Shown here: positions 1-11,380 of the stretch, piece after piece | How the letters are laid out: every line of letters starts with the position of its first letter | How positions within the stretch are numbered: position 1 is the first letter of the stretch | Source of the DNA: Cryptomeria japonica | Taxonomy: Eukaryota > Streptophyta > Pinopsida > Cupressales > Cupressaceae | Direction: 5' to 3' | NCBI RefSeq assembly: GCF_030272615.1 | Contig: NC_081406.1 | Coordinates: 183,459,770-183,523,769 of the forward strand | DNA length: 64,000 nucleotides | Position numbers and translations under genes: made by a program | Notes under the pieces: model-generated | Databases searched by the model: none | What the model was told of the DNA's origin: nothing | The model's input: the letters and a program-made list of their open reading frames with translations, nothing else

Positions 1-187
1 GCCTCCGTAAAAAACCTTCCCACCATGATCCCCCTAGCATCCTATTTGTGAACAGATTGAGCCTATTACTAATTATTTGGGTAACAATAGATTGTAGTTG
101 ATTGACCTACAGTCCATAGCCAATTTTAGCCATGTTCTTGCACCATTAGACAAATTTAGCCTCCTCCTCTATAGATAAAATGGTACG
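1..187. other. flanking DNA, nothing recognised
   Basis: This stretch lies outside the LTR that begins at 188. I see no ORF, RNA gene or repeat in it. If element G was inserted here, the bases just before 188 (GTACG) would be its target duplication. The partner copy is not in the window, so this cannot be confirmed. Confidence 0.4.
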
Positions 188-1452
188 TGTGATGGAATAC
201 TAATGTCACTGAGAGCGGGGGGGTGAATAAATGACAAGTTAAAAAACCTTCAAGGCCACTCTTAATTCAACTTTTTACAGAATGGATTCAGATTTCATAT
301 GAACCAAGGATATTAATTTATAGCATCAAATAAATTGAACTTAAATGAGACAACAAAAAGTATAACTCAAGAATTACAAAAGATAACACAAGAATTTCAT
401 GAGTGGAAAACCCTTGTGGGGAATAAATACCACTCTCAAAATGCCTTACTGGCTTAATTTAAAAATGTCTCACTGACCAATACAAGAAATGAAGTCTCAC
501 TGATTTACAAATAAGGAAGTCTCACTAACTTACTAAATCTATTTTGAAATTCACAAAGCAAAGTTTTACAAAGACATACCTCTATTTTCTACCCAAACCC
601 AATTCTGTCTATTTACTGTGAACAAAAACAACTTCTGCAATAACACTTGAGAAAATAATATTACTGTCTAAACACTGTAACTTCACGAAACATAGTGGTC
701 TAGCATTGAAAAGTTCAATATATCTTCTCTTTCACAGATTACTCAATCGACAAAACTCCCTTTTCTTGTATGTTCAACCAACAACCAAAATCGACCAACA
801 AAAACAATCATAATCCCCTGTTCAATTTATACATGCCACATCAAACTCAATACTCGATAGCATTTCAAAATAGTTGCTCAATTTCTTGCATTAGCTATTC
901 AGTCTCAATAACCACCTTTAACATAACAACATCTTTTTACCTATCTATTTGCTAACCAATGATAAAATAAACATAATTATTTCCTCTCGACTAGTCGACA
1001 TATAGGTTTTAAGAGAGGCTTTAGTATAAAATACAATGTTGACAAGATAATCTGACCAAACATATCAACCATTCCTTCAAGGACAAGATAATAAGGATTC
1101 CAACTCTTTGGAGTAAACATATATCATTTGCATATCAACCTTGTTGTTTGAGAAGAGCCATTAAAGATTTCACATAGGTAGAGAGATAAGAATAGTGAAT
1201 AACCATTAGCTTATATTGCATTACAAAAATGGAGACAATACATAGGACAAAAACTTGACTTTATTAGCCCTCCATTAGCTTTCAACACAGGACAAAAACT
1301 AGACTCCATCAGTACTCCATTAGCATTCAACACTTTAGCTCTATCTTCATAGCATAACAACAACATAGCAGAGTAGTAGATAAAAGAACCAGAACACATA
1401 GATAACTATGAGAATAGTTTATTTTTTACATCAAAATGCCAACATGACAACA
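188..1452 (-). repeat. 3' LTR of element G
   Basis: The minus-strand copy starts TGTTGTCATG at 1452 and ends CCATCACA at 188, giving a 1,265 bp LTR with TG...CA ends. The second LTR is outside the window or lost, so the boundaries rest on the TG/CA ends and the adjoining polypurine tract. Short ORFs inside it, such as 1211-1399, look accidental. Confidence 0.55.
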
Positions 1453-1470
1453 ATCTCCCCTTGACATTGA
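1453..1470 (-). other. polypurine tract of element G
   Basis: On the minus strand this reads TCAATGTCAAGGGGAGAT, immediately upstream of the LTR start. It matches the polypurine tracts of elements A (35423-35435) and E (51082-51093) in form. It would prime plus-strand DNA synthesis during reverse transcription. Confidence 0.6.
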
Positions 1471-1791
1471 TGGCAAAAACACTTCTCTTCTCCCTCTATT
1501 TTGGCATCAATGACAGAAACAATGAGCAAAAAAAGTAGTACATGGGAAGAAGGGAAAATGAGACTACATAAAGTCTTTGCTAAAGAACTAAACCCCATGA
1601 GCCAACTCCATCACAAATTTTCTACCACACTGAGAGAAGGTATTATCATCAGAGTACACCATCCTATGTAGAGTACCAAAATTACTAGTTTGCGCACCAA
1701 TCTAAAAATATTGCCAAAGAACCTTAGGTGGGATGATGCCTCGATTGTTTGGTTGAGGATGGGATGAATCTCCACTGCTTTCAATATCTCT

Positions 1792-2142
1792 TCAAAAATA
1801 GGAGGACAAGGGTTTAGACTGAGGTGTCAAAGGGACAAGGTGAATATAACTAGAGACTACAGGCCACATATCAGCTTCAACATATTTCTCACCAACCTCA
1901 TATACAAGATCAATAGACCCAGTCGATTGAACAAGGGGATCAAAGAAAGACTTATAGATTTCACCATCATGACGATGGCTGGGAGTTCTAAAACTGGCAT
2001 CCAATATAAAATCAAGAGATTTCATCATAAGATTATTAGTTCTGCAGAAGAGGCATTTACATTGATCCTCTTTGGACTCAGGAAAACACAAACAAACAAG
2101 GGAAAAAGACATATTGAACTCACCTCGTGTATATTGAAGCAC
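1792..2142 (-). CDS. 116-residue ORF of unknown function inside element G
   Basis: This minus-strand ORF lies between the truncation point of G at 2177 and its polypurine tract at 1470. I recognise no domain in it. The product is of mixed composition with a short cysteine-containing stretch near residues 18-33 that does not fit a CCHC zinc knuckle. An overlapping plus-strand ORF (1840-2184) is probably a shadow. By position it would be the 3' end of an internal coding region, either a degraded RNase H tail or an extra ORF. It may be non-functional. Confidence 0.3.
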   Translation of the reverse strand: MLQYTRGEFNMSFSLVCLCFPESKEDQCKCLFCRTNNLMMKSLDFILDASFRTPSHRHDGEIYKSFFDPLVQSTGSIDLVYEVGEKYVEADMWPVVSSYIHLVPLTPQSKPLSSYF

Positions 2143-2244
2143 AGATCAACAAAAACCCCAATAAAAATCTTCATAATGTCATAACCCTCTTCTTAGACCT
2201 TGATAAGACTTGCTATTATTAATACTATTATTATTATTTTATTT

Positions 2245-2632
2245 TATTTATTGGATAAGTGATACTAGCGGGGGTAGCTCCCAATTACATTATTGACCAT
2301 TGCATAGACATATATCAGAAGTGGCGAGTGACCACCATTAGCCGGAAAGTCATGCCAAATCTCTAAACCAAGGGAACTACTGAAGATCAGTGGCAACCGA
2401 TTCATAGCCCCACACTTTTAGGGGTCTTGTCCTGAGTTATTATTTGCGAGAGATCGGGCCATTGATCAACATTCTGATCATTAATGATCTGAATGTCCTG
2501 CAATACGACATGATTTACTACCCAATCCCCCACCCTGTTGGCTTCATGATAAACATGCCTTAGATAAAAGTCTTTGACATTCACGAGGAGACCACAAATG
2601 TACTCAACCAAATTATCCAAATTATTACTACT
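2245..2632 (-). mobile_element. 5'-truncated LINE fragment inserted in the X LTR
   Basis: This segment is missing from the other X LTR. On the minus strand it encodes an RNase H-like C-terminal fragment and ends in an A-rich tail, seen as TTATTTTATTTTATTTATT near 2235-2258 on the plus strand. That layout fits a non-LTR retrotransposon copied from its 3' end and truncated at the 5' end. Target duplications cannot be told apart from the surrounding trinucleotide repeat. Confidence 0.55.
2402..2620 (-). pseudogene. RNase H-like C-terminal fragment of a plant LINE
   Basis: The 72-residue product contains LRHVYHEANRVGDWVVNH near residues 21-38. This resembles the motif around the last catalytic residue in the RNase H domains (RVT_3 type) of plant non-LTR elements, whose usual form is H-V-x-R-E-x-N-x-x-A-D-x-L-A. 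The Arg-Glu of that motif reads His-Glu here and Ala-Asp reads Gly-Asp. Nothing upstream of this domain remains, so it is a dead fragment. The assignment rests on this motif only. Confidence 0.5.
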
Positions 2633-2633
2633 G

Positions 2634-2681
<48 letters not shown>

Positions 2682-2690
2682 TTACTATTA
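2628..2690 (+). repeat. (TAC)n/(TTA)n microsatellite
   Basis: About 18 units of ACT/TAC followed by TTA-type units occupy the same place in the LTR as the (ATT)n tract of the other X LTR at 36792-36917. The repeat unit has changed between the two copies. Confidence 0.85.
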
Positions 2691-3323
2691 ATAATATTAT
2701 TATTAATTTTATGAGCAATGTTATTTGGAGATGAAAAATTGAATAAGGATGAAATTATTTTAAATAAGAAGAATTAATGAGTGGTGACACACACATGAGG
2801 TCATTAATTTGGAAATTTCTTATTTCTCAATATATTAATTGAGCACATGGTGTAGGAGAAAAGGGGGAAGGGCAAGACACTTGGCATAATTGAAGAGGGA
2901 AGTTGTTTTTCACATAATAAATATAATATTTAACAAAACTATGACATAGTAGTTACAAGTTTATTCTATGGAAAGAATAATTCTATTCATGGCAATTTTT
3001 ATGACAAGGGAGTTAAAAAATCATTTTTGATAAAATGGAGGATATTTCAAATTCAAATTTTGGATGCAATGGACAAGTGTAACCCACACTATGACAATCA
3101 TAAGGAATATGTCATATGCATGGAATTATTTTGGAAAAGGAATCTCTAAATCATTTATTTATTTTGTAGTGGGAAATGGTTCTATTTTTCTATACATTGA
3201 ATTCTAAATTTTCAAAAAAGGGAGTTGATTTGTTTTTGTGTGATAAAAGTAGCCTTTGAATTCTTAAGAAATTTGTTTTCAAATCATATGAAAATTTTGG
3301 GGTAAGTGTAGTGGGTCATTACA

Positions 3324-3345
3324 TGTGGTATCAGAGTGAAGGTTC
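3324..3345 (+). other. primer binding site of element X1
   Basis: TGGTATCAGAGTGAAGG starts two bases after the LTR end. TGGTATCAGAGC is the usual plant primer site, complementary to the 3' end of initiator methionine tRNA. The first 11 bases match here. The same sequence follows the right X LTR at 37566. Confidence 0.75.
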
Positions 3346-3399
3346 AAGTCTAGGCCTTGAGATCACTTCAGCTTATGCAAAAGAATATCTTGGATGTAG

Positions 3400-4140
3400 T
3401 TGAAAGTAGTAGGGATAAATTATTATATATTAAATGAAGAATTAAATAAGGAATTTGAATTTCAAGAAAACCTATATGGCAAGGGAAGGGGAAGAGGAAG
3501 GCATACCGCCACTATAAGGAGTCAAAGGGAAGCTGCCAATGATGAAAATAAAAAAGAACAAGGGAATAATGAAATAGGGGTTGAAGATATAATGAACTTG
3601 TTAACTAAGCAAATGGATAATATCAACTCTTTGGGAGCAATCAATGCAGGACCTTAGGTCAAGGAAAAATGACATTGAAAATATGACATCAAAAATAGAA
3701 GAGAAATTGAAAATGGGAACCCCGACAACAATCAAGAAAATGAGATGGATAATAGGAGGGAAAATAATATACATTGGAGCTATCAAAGGATTTGATGGAA
3801 AGAAAATTAGTGAAGGAGCTCAAGATTGGTTGAATGAAATGGAAAAAATACTTTGAACTAAGGGACTTGAGTGAAACAACTAAGGCATTATGAGGTTCCT
3901 ATCAACTTACCGGGGAAGTAGCTAGTTAGTGGACTAACACTAAGGAACAAAATGGGTATAACAACCTGGATACAATCTCATGGGATCAATTTATTCACCA
4001 TTTTCATAAAAGGTGGCTACCTCAATTGTTCTTGATGAGAAGGAAATAGAATTTCATAATCTTTGACAAGAGACCTTTACAGTTCAACAATATTGGGATA
4101 AGCTCACCAAATTGCTAAAGTATGTACCTATGTATCAAAA
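3400..4140 (+). pseudogene. gag of element X1, frameshifted
   Basis: Reading pieces at 3400-3657 and 3644-3856, then a further frame to about 4140, make up a gag-like protein. An Arg/Gly-rich patch (GKGRGRGRH) near residues 26-34 is followed by a charged helix. The third piece has a tryptophan-rich segment (ALWGSYQLTGEVASWW type), then W-D-Q-F and H-K-R-W-L-P, matching the pattern of the retrotransposon gag family (Retrotrans_gag). At least two frameshifts and an internal stop prevent expression of a single protein. A close copy is present at 37640-38360. Confidence 0.6.
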
Positions 4141-4685
4141 GGATGGGAAGGGTTAAACCCAAAAGTTCATTTTGGGGCTAAATATAAACATAGGGGTAGA
4201 AGTTGACTTGCATGGACTCAAAGGCATGAACGAGGTACTTGAGAAATCTTTGAAACGAGGAAGGAAAATTCAAGCCCTAGCAACAACAAGATAAAATTTT
4301 AATGAGAATCATTCATTCAAAAGGAGGCATTAATTCAAGGGGAACACAAACTTCAAGGATCAAAAGAACAATTCATCTAAAGGAGACCACCTCTTAATCA
4401 AAATCAAATGGATGGATACAGTAATAATAGGGGCAATTATAATAGAAATAATCAATCAAAATATGATAACTAATCCACCAAGATTCAATGAAGCGAGGAA
4501 TGATCCTCCTAGGAATCGAGGGGAATAATGATAGAGCCATTCATAGACTTGGAGAGGTGCCACTACCGATTTTGCAATAGTGAGATTGATTAATGCAAAG
4601 TAAAATAGAATCAATATGATGAAAAAGATGCTACATGGGAGGACACAAATGAGATGTAACACATGTTTCTTTTATTTTAGACATA
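4141..4685 (+). other. degraded 3' part of the X1 internal region
   Basis: The sequence continues the gag region in broken frames. It includes an Asn/Arg-rich stretch (near 4420-4470) and a possible remnant of a zinc knuckle near 4610-4670. There is no protease or reverse transcriptase. It stops at the TTATG duplication of element A. Confidence 0.45.
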
Positions 4686-4690
4686 TTATG
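4686..4690 (+). other. target-site duplication of element A, left copy (TTATG)
   Basis: TTATG immediately precedes the 5' LTR of element A and is repeated exactly at 36678-36682 after the 3' LTR. This perfect 5 bp duplication proves that the two LTRs, 30 kb apart, belong to one insertion. Confidence 0.9.
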
Positions 4691-5931
4691 TGCTGGATAT
4701 TGTCATTGCTTCTGCTAGGATTTGTTGTTTTCATTTTTGTCAACATATTCCTATGATTTATTCTAGTGTGATTGGGAATATTTTTTGAGCCGGTTTGTAG
4801 TATTATTTTGCTGATCACTATTTTGCAGAGGTTGATATTTCCTCCAGTATATTCCAGTGTGATCAGATCTAGTGTTGAGATTTTGGGATGTTGTTTTGGA
4901 TGATCTTGTGTATAATCATCTCAGATAGATCACACTTTGCTTCTCCATGAGATATCTTTCTTTGTGATAGTTGTTGATTGGTAGTGTTCTTGAGCTTTCA
5001 GATGTTGATCGATGAAGATTTGATAAGTGGTGTTGAGGTAGCTATTCCGGATGGTTCTAACATGCTTGCTGGTGTTTTCTAATCATGTCCTATTTGTCTT
5101 GGTGATCTGCATTGATCGTTGTGTTAGTTTTTGGTGTTTTTTTATCAACCGGTGATGATTTGTGTGTTATGCAATATTTCTGGTATTGTAGCGTGTTGTA
5201 GTTGATCTTGGCGTGATTTTTGGTGAATGTAATCATTTGTGAATCTGATTTAGGACAATACTATGCTATGTAAATCATTATATTAGTCTGGTGGTTGATC
5301 TTTGTATCATGTGATGTAATGTTGTAATTGAGGGTTGATGGTTTAGCCGACCTTTTTATCAAGGTTGATGAATTGTATATATAGGTGATATAGTCATGTA
5401 GTTTTGGTGTTGATGTTGTGTCTGCATTATCAGAGAGAGGTTTATCTGTGAACAAGTGATTTATCCTTCGGTGTTGATTTTGTGGTGAGATTGGTGTTGC
5501 AAAGTAGACATCTGTGCTTAACCAGAATAGTAATCAGGCATTTGGAGACGTTATTCTTTCAGTTTATTTCTTCTGGATTGTAGTCCGAATCTTATTGTAA
5601 GTAAGTGAGACTTTCCTAAGGGTTGTAGCCTTCCAAACAAATATTATTTGAGAAGTGAGCTCTAGGAAGTGTGCTTGAATGCATGTGCATTCCCCATTGT
5701 AATATTTTCACATACTACTGCAGAGTATCATCTTACTGTGGGTAGGTTCCCACCGTGGCTTTTCCCTTAACCAAGTTTTCCACATCAAAACCCTCGTGTT
5801 GTGTGCTCTGTTGTTAATTTGCTTATCTGTCTTATTGCTGCAGTTTATTAGATCTGTGTTTTGTTTGTATTCCAATGAAGATTGATTCACCCCCCACCCT
5901 CCCAGTCTTCCTTCTTATTTGCTGCTAACAA
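4691..5931 (+). repeat. 5' LTR of element A
   Basis: The LTR starts TGCTGGATATTGTC and ends TGCTGCTAACA, and it aligns throughout with 35436-36677. A TATA-like box (GTATATATAGG) at about 5374-5385 is a likely promoter, with transcript start downstream. A poly-C stretch near 5890 precedes the LTR end, as in the other copia-type LTRs here. Confidence 0.9.
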
Positions 5932-5933
5932 TT

Positions 5934-5945
5934 GGTATCAAAGCT
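5934..5945 (+). other. primer binding site of element A
   Basis: TGGTATCAAAGC lies two bases after the LTR end. It differs by one base from the plant initiator-methionine tRNA site TGGTATCAGAGC, and G to A is the kind of change seen across the element. Confidence 0.8.
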
Positions 5946-5986
5946 AGATCCTTTGATAGAAGCTTAGCCGCTTGAAGAGATCCGGG

Positions 5987-7015
5987 ATGGAAACTCAAGG
6001 TATAATCTTTAAGAAGGATAGTCCCATATTTGATGGAAGTAACTATGCTATATGGAAGGACCGAATGGAAGTGCACTTGAAAAGTCTTGGTGAAGATTAT
6101 TGGAAGATTACAAAGAATGTCTATGTTGTTCCTCAGAATGGACCTTCTACTCTTGATGAGTTTAAGGAAGCAAAACATAATATTAGAGTGAAGGAAGATT
6201 TGCTTAGTGCCTTGAATGATTATGAGATGACCAATGTGATGGGACTTCAGACCTCACATGAGATCTGGGTGAAGCTTGAGGTGTTGTATGAAGGTGATAA
6301 ACAAGTGAAGGTTGCTAAGTTGCAAAGTTTAAAAGGAAAGTATGAGACATTGAAGATGGAAGATGATGAGAACATACACTCTTTAATGGCTAAGGTGAAT
6401 GATCTTATCCTAGGTATGAGATGTGTCGGTGGAACAATTGAGGAAGATGAAATTGTTTCTAAGGTGTTGAGATCTTTTCCTTCTGCCTATAAACATAAGG
6501 TTGCTGCTATTAATGAGATCTAGAGTGTGACTAGTGTACAAGAGATATGTTGGTTGGAAAGCTTGCTGCATTTGAGCTGAGTGAATTTGGAGAATCACAT
6601 GGGAAGTTTGAGACAACATTTAGAGCATCTGCATCTGCATCCGATAAGCAAAAATATGATCCTGATGAGTGCAAAATATCTAGATATGAAAGAGAGAGAA
6701 GGGAGATGGAAGAACAAGAACATGAGCTAGATCAACTTGAAGCTTTGATTGCCTAGAGATTGCCTAAAAGGTGTCGATAAGTATGATGGAAAGTTTCCTT
6801 TGAAATGTTTCTCTTGCAATAAGATAGGACACTTTGCTTCTAGATGTCTAGAGAGAATGGCTAAGTATGAAAGGCATGATAAGTTTGATAAGCATTATAG
6901 GAATGATAGATATGACAAGCATGATAGGTATGACAAGTCTTACAAGCCTAACCAAAAGTTTAGAAATCAGAAGAACTGCTGTTATACTGCTAATGAAGGT
7001 ATTATAGATGAATAA
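5987..7015 (+). pseudogene. gag of element A (copia nucleocapsid), frameshifted
   Basis: The ATG at 5987 begins a copia-type gag with FDGSNYAIWKDRME near residues 16-29, as in the UBN2/DUF4219 gag family. The frame is open to a stop at 6523. It then continues in two other frames (6547-6756 and 6749-7015). The last piece has a CCHC zinc knuckle, CFSCNKIGHFASRC, encoded near 6807-6848, for binding genomic RNA. A run of KHDRYDK-like repeats rich in Asp, Lys, Tyr and Arg follows. The protein packages RNA into virus-like particles in intact relatives. This copy cannot make one. Confidence 0.8.
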
Positions 7016-7079
7016 TTTGAAGGAGATGAAGTTATATTCATTTCCATTAAGTTATATTCAATTCCATTAAGAAAGATCG

Positions 7080-8583
7080 ACCTGTACCTGTTGATTCCAC
7101 TAGCTGTACTATTGAGGAGAAAGCTTTAGCTGCTAAAGTTGAAGAGAAAGATAAATGCGTAATTGATAGTGGTTGCTCAAATCATATGGCCGGTGATAAA
7201 AGCCAATTTGTGAGTATGGAAAGATATGATGGTGGAATAGCTAGATTTGGAGATGACAAAGCCTGTGTAATCCATGGGAGAAGATCTATTTCTTTTGATG
7301 GTAAGCATAACACTAATGATGTCTTGTATTTTGAAGGTTTGAAGCATAATCTTTTGAGTGTTTGACAGATGGTTGGTAAGGGTTATGATATATAATTCAA
7401 GGATGGTAAGTGAAAGATCTTGAATGCCTCTGGTATAGAGATTGCATCTGGAACTAAGATTGAAGGTAACATTTTTCATTTGAATGCTAGTGAGAAAAGT
7501 TGTTTGATTTCTCAGATTGATGAGATTTGGTTGTGGCATAGGAGATGTGTCATGTGAATTTTGATTCAATGATTAAGATATTTTCTACACAACACTATTA
7601 GAGATCTACCTAAGATTGTTAAGCCTACTAATCCAATATGTAAGGAATATTAGCTAGGTAAGCAAACAAGATTTTATTTCAAAAGCAAACAATATACATC
7701 AAAAGGACTACTAGATCTTGTACATACTTACCTATGTGGTCCTACAAATGTTATAAGTGTGCAGGGTGATACATGTTTTATGTTGCTAATTGATGATTAT
7801 TCAAGGATGATGTGGGTTGTCTTTTTGAAGGAGAAATCAAAAGCATTTGACAAATTCAAGATATTCAAAGCTAAGGTTGAGACCGAGTCTAGATTGAAGG
7901 TGAAGTGTTTGAGATTTGATAGAGGTGGAGAATTATATTCCAGTGAGTTCAATTCATTTTGTGAGAAGCATGGGATTAGAAGACAATTATTAGCTCCTAG
8001 AACCCCTTAGCAAAATGGATTTGTTGAGAGGAAGAACAAAACTATTTTGGTTGCTGCTAGAACTATGTTGATTGAAGGAAATGTTTCAAAGATTTACTGG
8101 AGAGAAGTCATTAGCACTATTGTTTATACATTTAACATAGTTCACATCAAAGTTGATACTGGTAAGACCCCCTATGAGCTTTGGTTTGGTCATGTTCCCA
8201 CTGTGAGATATTTTAGAGTATTTGGTAGCAAAGGTTATATCAAAAGAGATGAAGATATAGGCAAGTTTGATGCTAGAAGTGATGAAAGTATTTTGTTGGG
8301 ATGTTTAACAAAGATCAAGGCCCATTGGTGCTACTATAAGAGACTAAGAAAGATTGTAGAGAGTGCAAATGTGAAGGTGGATGAGAACCTTGGGAAAGAG
8401 ATCAGAGCATGTGGTTATGATGATGGTCAACATATTGTTTTAACGCCTATTCAGCCTAAAGAGCCTAACCAAAATGATCTGGTAAAGATGTCAAATCCAG
8501 ATGTTGCTGGTGAGGGAGTGCAGGAACCTAAAAAATCAGAACAACTAGAAGACTCCAAGGTATGTAAGATTGAATCATTCTAA
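7080..8583 (+). pseudogene. protease and integrase of element A, with several stops
   Basis: An aspartic protease motif D-S-G is encoded near 7165-7173 (CVIDSGCSNHM), followed by a pre-integrase segment (LWHRR near 7530). The integrase core follows at 7759-8010, with LLIDDYSRMMWV holding the first catalytic Asp and CLRFDRGGE holding the second. The frame continues as QNGFVERKNKT after a TAG at 8008-8010, which brings in the catalytic Glu. Further stops lie at 7363 and 7651, and the frame ends at 8583. Integrase would insert the DNA copy into the genome. The stop at 8008 falls where relatives have Gln, so CAG to TAG is the likely cause. Confidence 0.8.
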
Positions 8584-8614
8584 AAATTAGATTATTGGTG
8601 ATAAGAATAAAGGT

Positions 8615-9277
8615 GTGATGACTGGAAGAAGATTAGCTGCTGAAAAAGTATGTTTGATTTCCAAATTTGAACCTAAGGATGTTGTTGAAGCCTATAAAGA
8701 TGAGAGTTGGATGAGAGATATGGAAGAAGAACTAGATCAAATTGAAAAGAATAACACTTGGGAACTTGTGCCTAGACCTAAGGATATGAATGTTGTTGGT
8801 ACTAAATGGGTATTCAGAAATAAATTGAATGAAGTCGATGAAGTTGTCAGAAATAAAGCTAGACTAGTCTACAAAGGGTATTCACAGCAAGAAGGGATTG
8901 ATTATGAGGAGACTTTTGCTCCAGTTACCAGGCTTGAAGCTGTTAGACTATTACTTGCTTATGTTGCTTATAAAGATTTCAAGGTATATTAGATGGATGT
9001 CAAATCTACCTTTTTGAATGGTGATCTTGAGGAAGAAGTATACATTGAACAACTTGATGGATTTTATTTGTTGGATGATGGAGACATGGTATGTAAGTTG
9101 AAGAAAGCTCTTTATGGATTGAAACAAGCTCCTAGAGCCTGATATGCTAGACTAGATAGGTACTTGTTAAAATTGGGATTTAGTAAAGGTGTTGCTGACA
9201 ATAATATATACTTTAAGATAGAAAATGATAACATCATGATTGTTGAAGTCTTTATTGATGATATAATATTCAATGGT
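8615..9277 (+). pseudogene. reverse transcriptase of element A, 5' half
   Basis: This is a Ty1/copia reverse transcriptase. It has [15 protein letters not shown], the conserved [15 protein letters not shown], then a TAG at 8990 where relatives read Gln-Met-Asp-Val. [10 protein letters not shown] follows, and a TGA at 9140 replaces the expected Trp. The catalytic Asp-Asp pair is encoded at 9257-9262 (FIDDIIF). The reading frame is then broken 15 bases later by segment T. The 3' half resumes at 34208. Confidence 0.85.
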
Positions 9278-9325
9278 GGGGTAAGTACACAAAGATGGTG
9301 GTCAAAAAGGGGGGTATAAGTGGAC
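9278..9325 (+). repeat. left terminal inverted repeat of segment T
   Basis: It starts with GGGGTAAGTACACAAAGATG and contains GTGGACAC before a run of about 20 T. It pairs with 34161-34207 in inverted orientation with two small length differences. Confidence 0.7.
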
Positions 9326-9603
9326 ACTTTTTTTTTTTTTTTTTTTTCTGAAATCAGGTGAACCTGAACTTGGAGGCAAAATTTGAAAGTCATCCACTCA
9401 AGGTATGAAGATAATCAAACAACAAATATTGTAGTACTATGAATCTAGTTTCCAAACTAATAAACTTTTTCAAAATTGGATCAGATTAAGGGGGTCAAAC
9501 CCTTCGCGCACAAAAAATAGACCCTGATTTTTTCATAAAAAAATAACATAGTGTCTGACGTGCGCATCAAAAAAGTCATAGTTAGATTTAGTATTTTGAC
9601 AAA
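9326..9603. other. subterminal DNA of segment T, then target site of element B
   Basis: I see no gene here. The stretch ends with ACAAA at 9599-9603, which is repeated at 17447-17451 and is the 5 bp target duplication of element B. The poly-T run makes the ORF at 9112-9393 on the minus strand a shadow. Confidence 0.6.
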
Positions 9604-11175
9604 TGATGGGTTGGGGTTTGGGATATACTAGCCTAGTCTATGCTCTTGGATCCTTCCCTTAGATCACGTGGTGTTCTCTTCACACCCTAGGGTCTCTAGG
9701 ACTTCCCTTACTTGAGGAATCCCCTGACCTTTCCCAATCCACCCACCAATGAGTTGCAATGCTACTCCTAAGGTCTCACCTACTCATGAGACTCAAAACC
9801 CCTTACTATGGCTAATAAGGGCTTGGCTTGTCCTACTTCTTCCTAGGTCATAGCAAGGTTAGCTCAGGTCTATTTCATGGTTTTTCCACCCATTCATGTG
9901 CCCCCAAGAGGTTTCAAGATTCCAACCCCTTACCGATTTCACTATTTTGTGTTTTTGCCTACAAAATAGGGCTACAAGGATTTTGACCAATTAGGCCTCC
10001 TACCCGGTCCTTTAGGGCTCCCTCTCACAAATGATGCACAAACTACCCAAACTCCCAAAATGGACTACCATTCATTTGGCAAGGGCTCATGGATTTCTCT
10101 GGTTTTGGGCCTCCAAGTGGCCGTACAGTGCCTTGGGCGAATTTTGGGGTTTTTAAGGGTTTTGTGAGGGTTTTATGGTCTGCCTGGGTCACATTGTATG
10201 TTTTGTGTTTTAGCCACCTTATCTAGATTGGTGGAGGCTCCTCCTTCACACACTCCTCTACACATTCTCCAAAGGGTGCACTCTCCTCTGACCAACCTTG
10301 CTCTCCAAGACCTCTGCAACTTGACCCTTCCTAGTCGGGCATTGTCCAGTCTCGCCTAAGATTGGGTCTTTTGATGGCCTCCCTACATTTTCAAGGGCCC
10401 TACTTGCTTTGAAATATAGTACATGACCTACACTCTCATTACCCATGGTTTCATGGTGGTTCCACAATGGGGAATGGAGTCATGATTCCATTTGCACAAA
10501 CCAGTCCAAAACTGGACAGTGAGAAGACAACTTACAAAATATTTACAAGCACACAACACTTACAAACCAAAACCTAATATAATTTCTCAAAATTAAATTA
10601 TTTACACCATAGAAGACACTCCACATAGTTTTTCATGTAAATCAATCCATTATCAATCTTCCTTTACTCCATTTGTGCCGACTGGCAACAAAATTGCAGT
10701 CTCAGTCAGGTCACTTTGCTTGGGCCGTATAATGTTTGACATTCAACCCTTTAACTTAGGGTTTGCAATTACTTATACCACCTTTACCTCGGTCTACGTG
10801 CCTATATTAGGGTTTTCCACACTACATTAAGGATTTTGACCTCATGGTGGAAAAGTTGCTTGACAACTTTTAAAAGTTGTCATGCAACTTTTGAGCAACT
10901 TTCCCAATGTTGCTTTTCTTGACTCCTAGACCCACATTGGGCAAGCCTAAGGACACCACCATGCTATGAGGGACCCCTAAACACCTCAAATGCACACAAA
11001 CCCTCTATTTCCAAGAAATCCTCAATTTTGACTCATGACCCTAAGACCTCGACTAGGACCCTAACTAGGACTAATGAGCACATGGCTCTTTATTTTATAT
11101 ACAATGGCTTCAGAAGAAGCATAAAACCAACAAAACAAAGAAGGAGGAAGAGCTTGGAAGGGTGCTCCTACACCA
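9604..11175 (-). repeat. 3' LTR of element B
   Basis: On the minus strand it runs from TGGTGTAGGAGC to CCAACCCATCA. It aligns with 15853-17446 with few differences; the other LTR has a short extra stretch near 16500 (CTATTGGTGCTTCACA). ORFs inside it are accidental. Confidence 0.9.
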
Positions 11176-11192
11176 TACTCCCCCTCTGCACA
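11176..11192 (-). other. polypurine tract of element B
   Basis: The minus strand reads CAGAGGGGGAGTA directly before the 3' LTR start. This is the usual primer for plus-strand synthesis. Confidence 0.75.
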
Positions 11193-11380
11193 CAACTAAG
11201 AAATAGAAGAAGAGACGAGAGCCGGGTCTATGCCAAGTGTCTTGAACCTGCTCTCTTCAACCTAGGTAGCTTCAGACTCAGGCTGACCTGCCCACTTCAC
11301 CAAGTGTTCCATGTAGACCTGGTGTCTAGTGGACTTCTTTACTCTAGATTCCAAGATCTCCTCTACTATTGGCTCTTCAC

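Larger units (their letters stand above)
188..2176 (-). mobile_element. element G: 3' part of a minus-strand LTR retrotransposon, probably Ty1/copia
   Basis: Read on the minus strand, this is an internal region (2176 to 1453), a polypurine tract, and a 3' LTR (1452 to 188) bounded by TG and CA. The polypurine tract and LTR start resemble those of copia elements A and E in this window. The LTR tail also resembles theirs, with a run of C followed by CTCTCAGTG. The 5' part is absent because element X begins at 2177. G is therefore the oldest recognisable layer at the left edge. No pol domain is visible, and the copia assignment rests only on the LTR ends. Confidence 0.55.
2177..3323 (+). repeat. 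5' LTR of element X1, interrupted by a LINE tail
   Basis: From about 2690 to 3323 this copy aligns almost base for base with the right-hand LTR at 36930-37563, apart from scattered substitutions. Its first about 60 bases match the start of the right LTR. Between them is about 400 bp of foreign sequence in the trinucleotide tract, which explains why this copy is 1,147 bp against 810 bp on the right. Confidence 0.75.

Noticed and set aside
2402-2620. Host protein-coding exon
   Set aside because: The segment is absent from the sister LTR and its motif fits a LINE RNase H, so it is an insertion.
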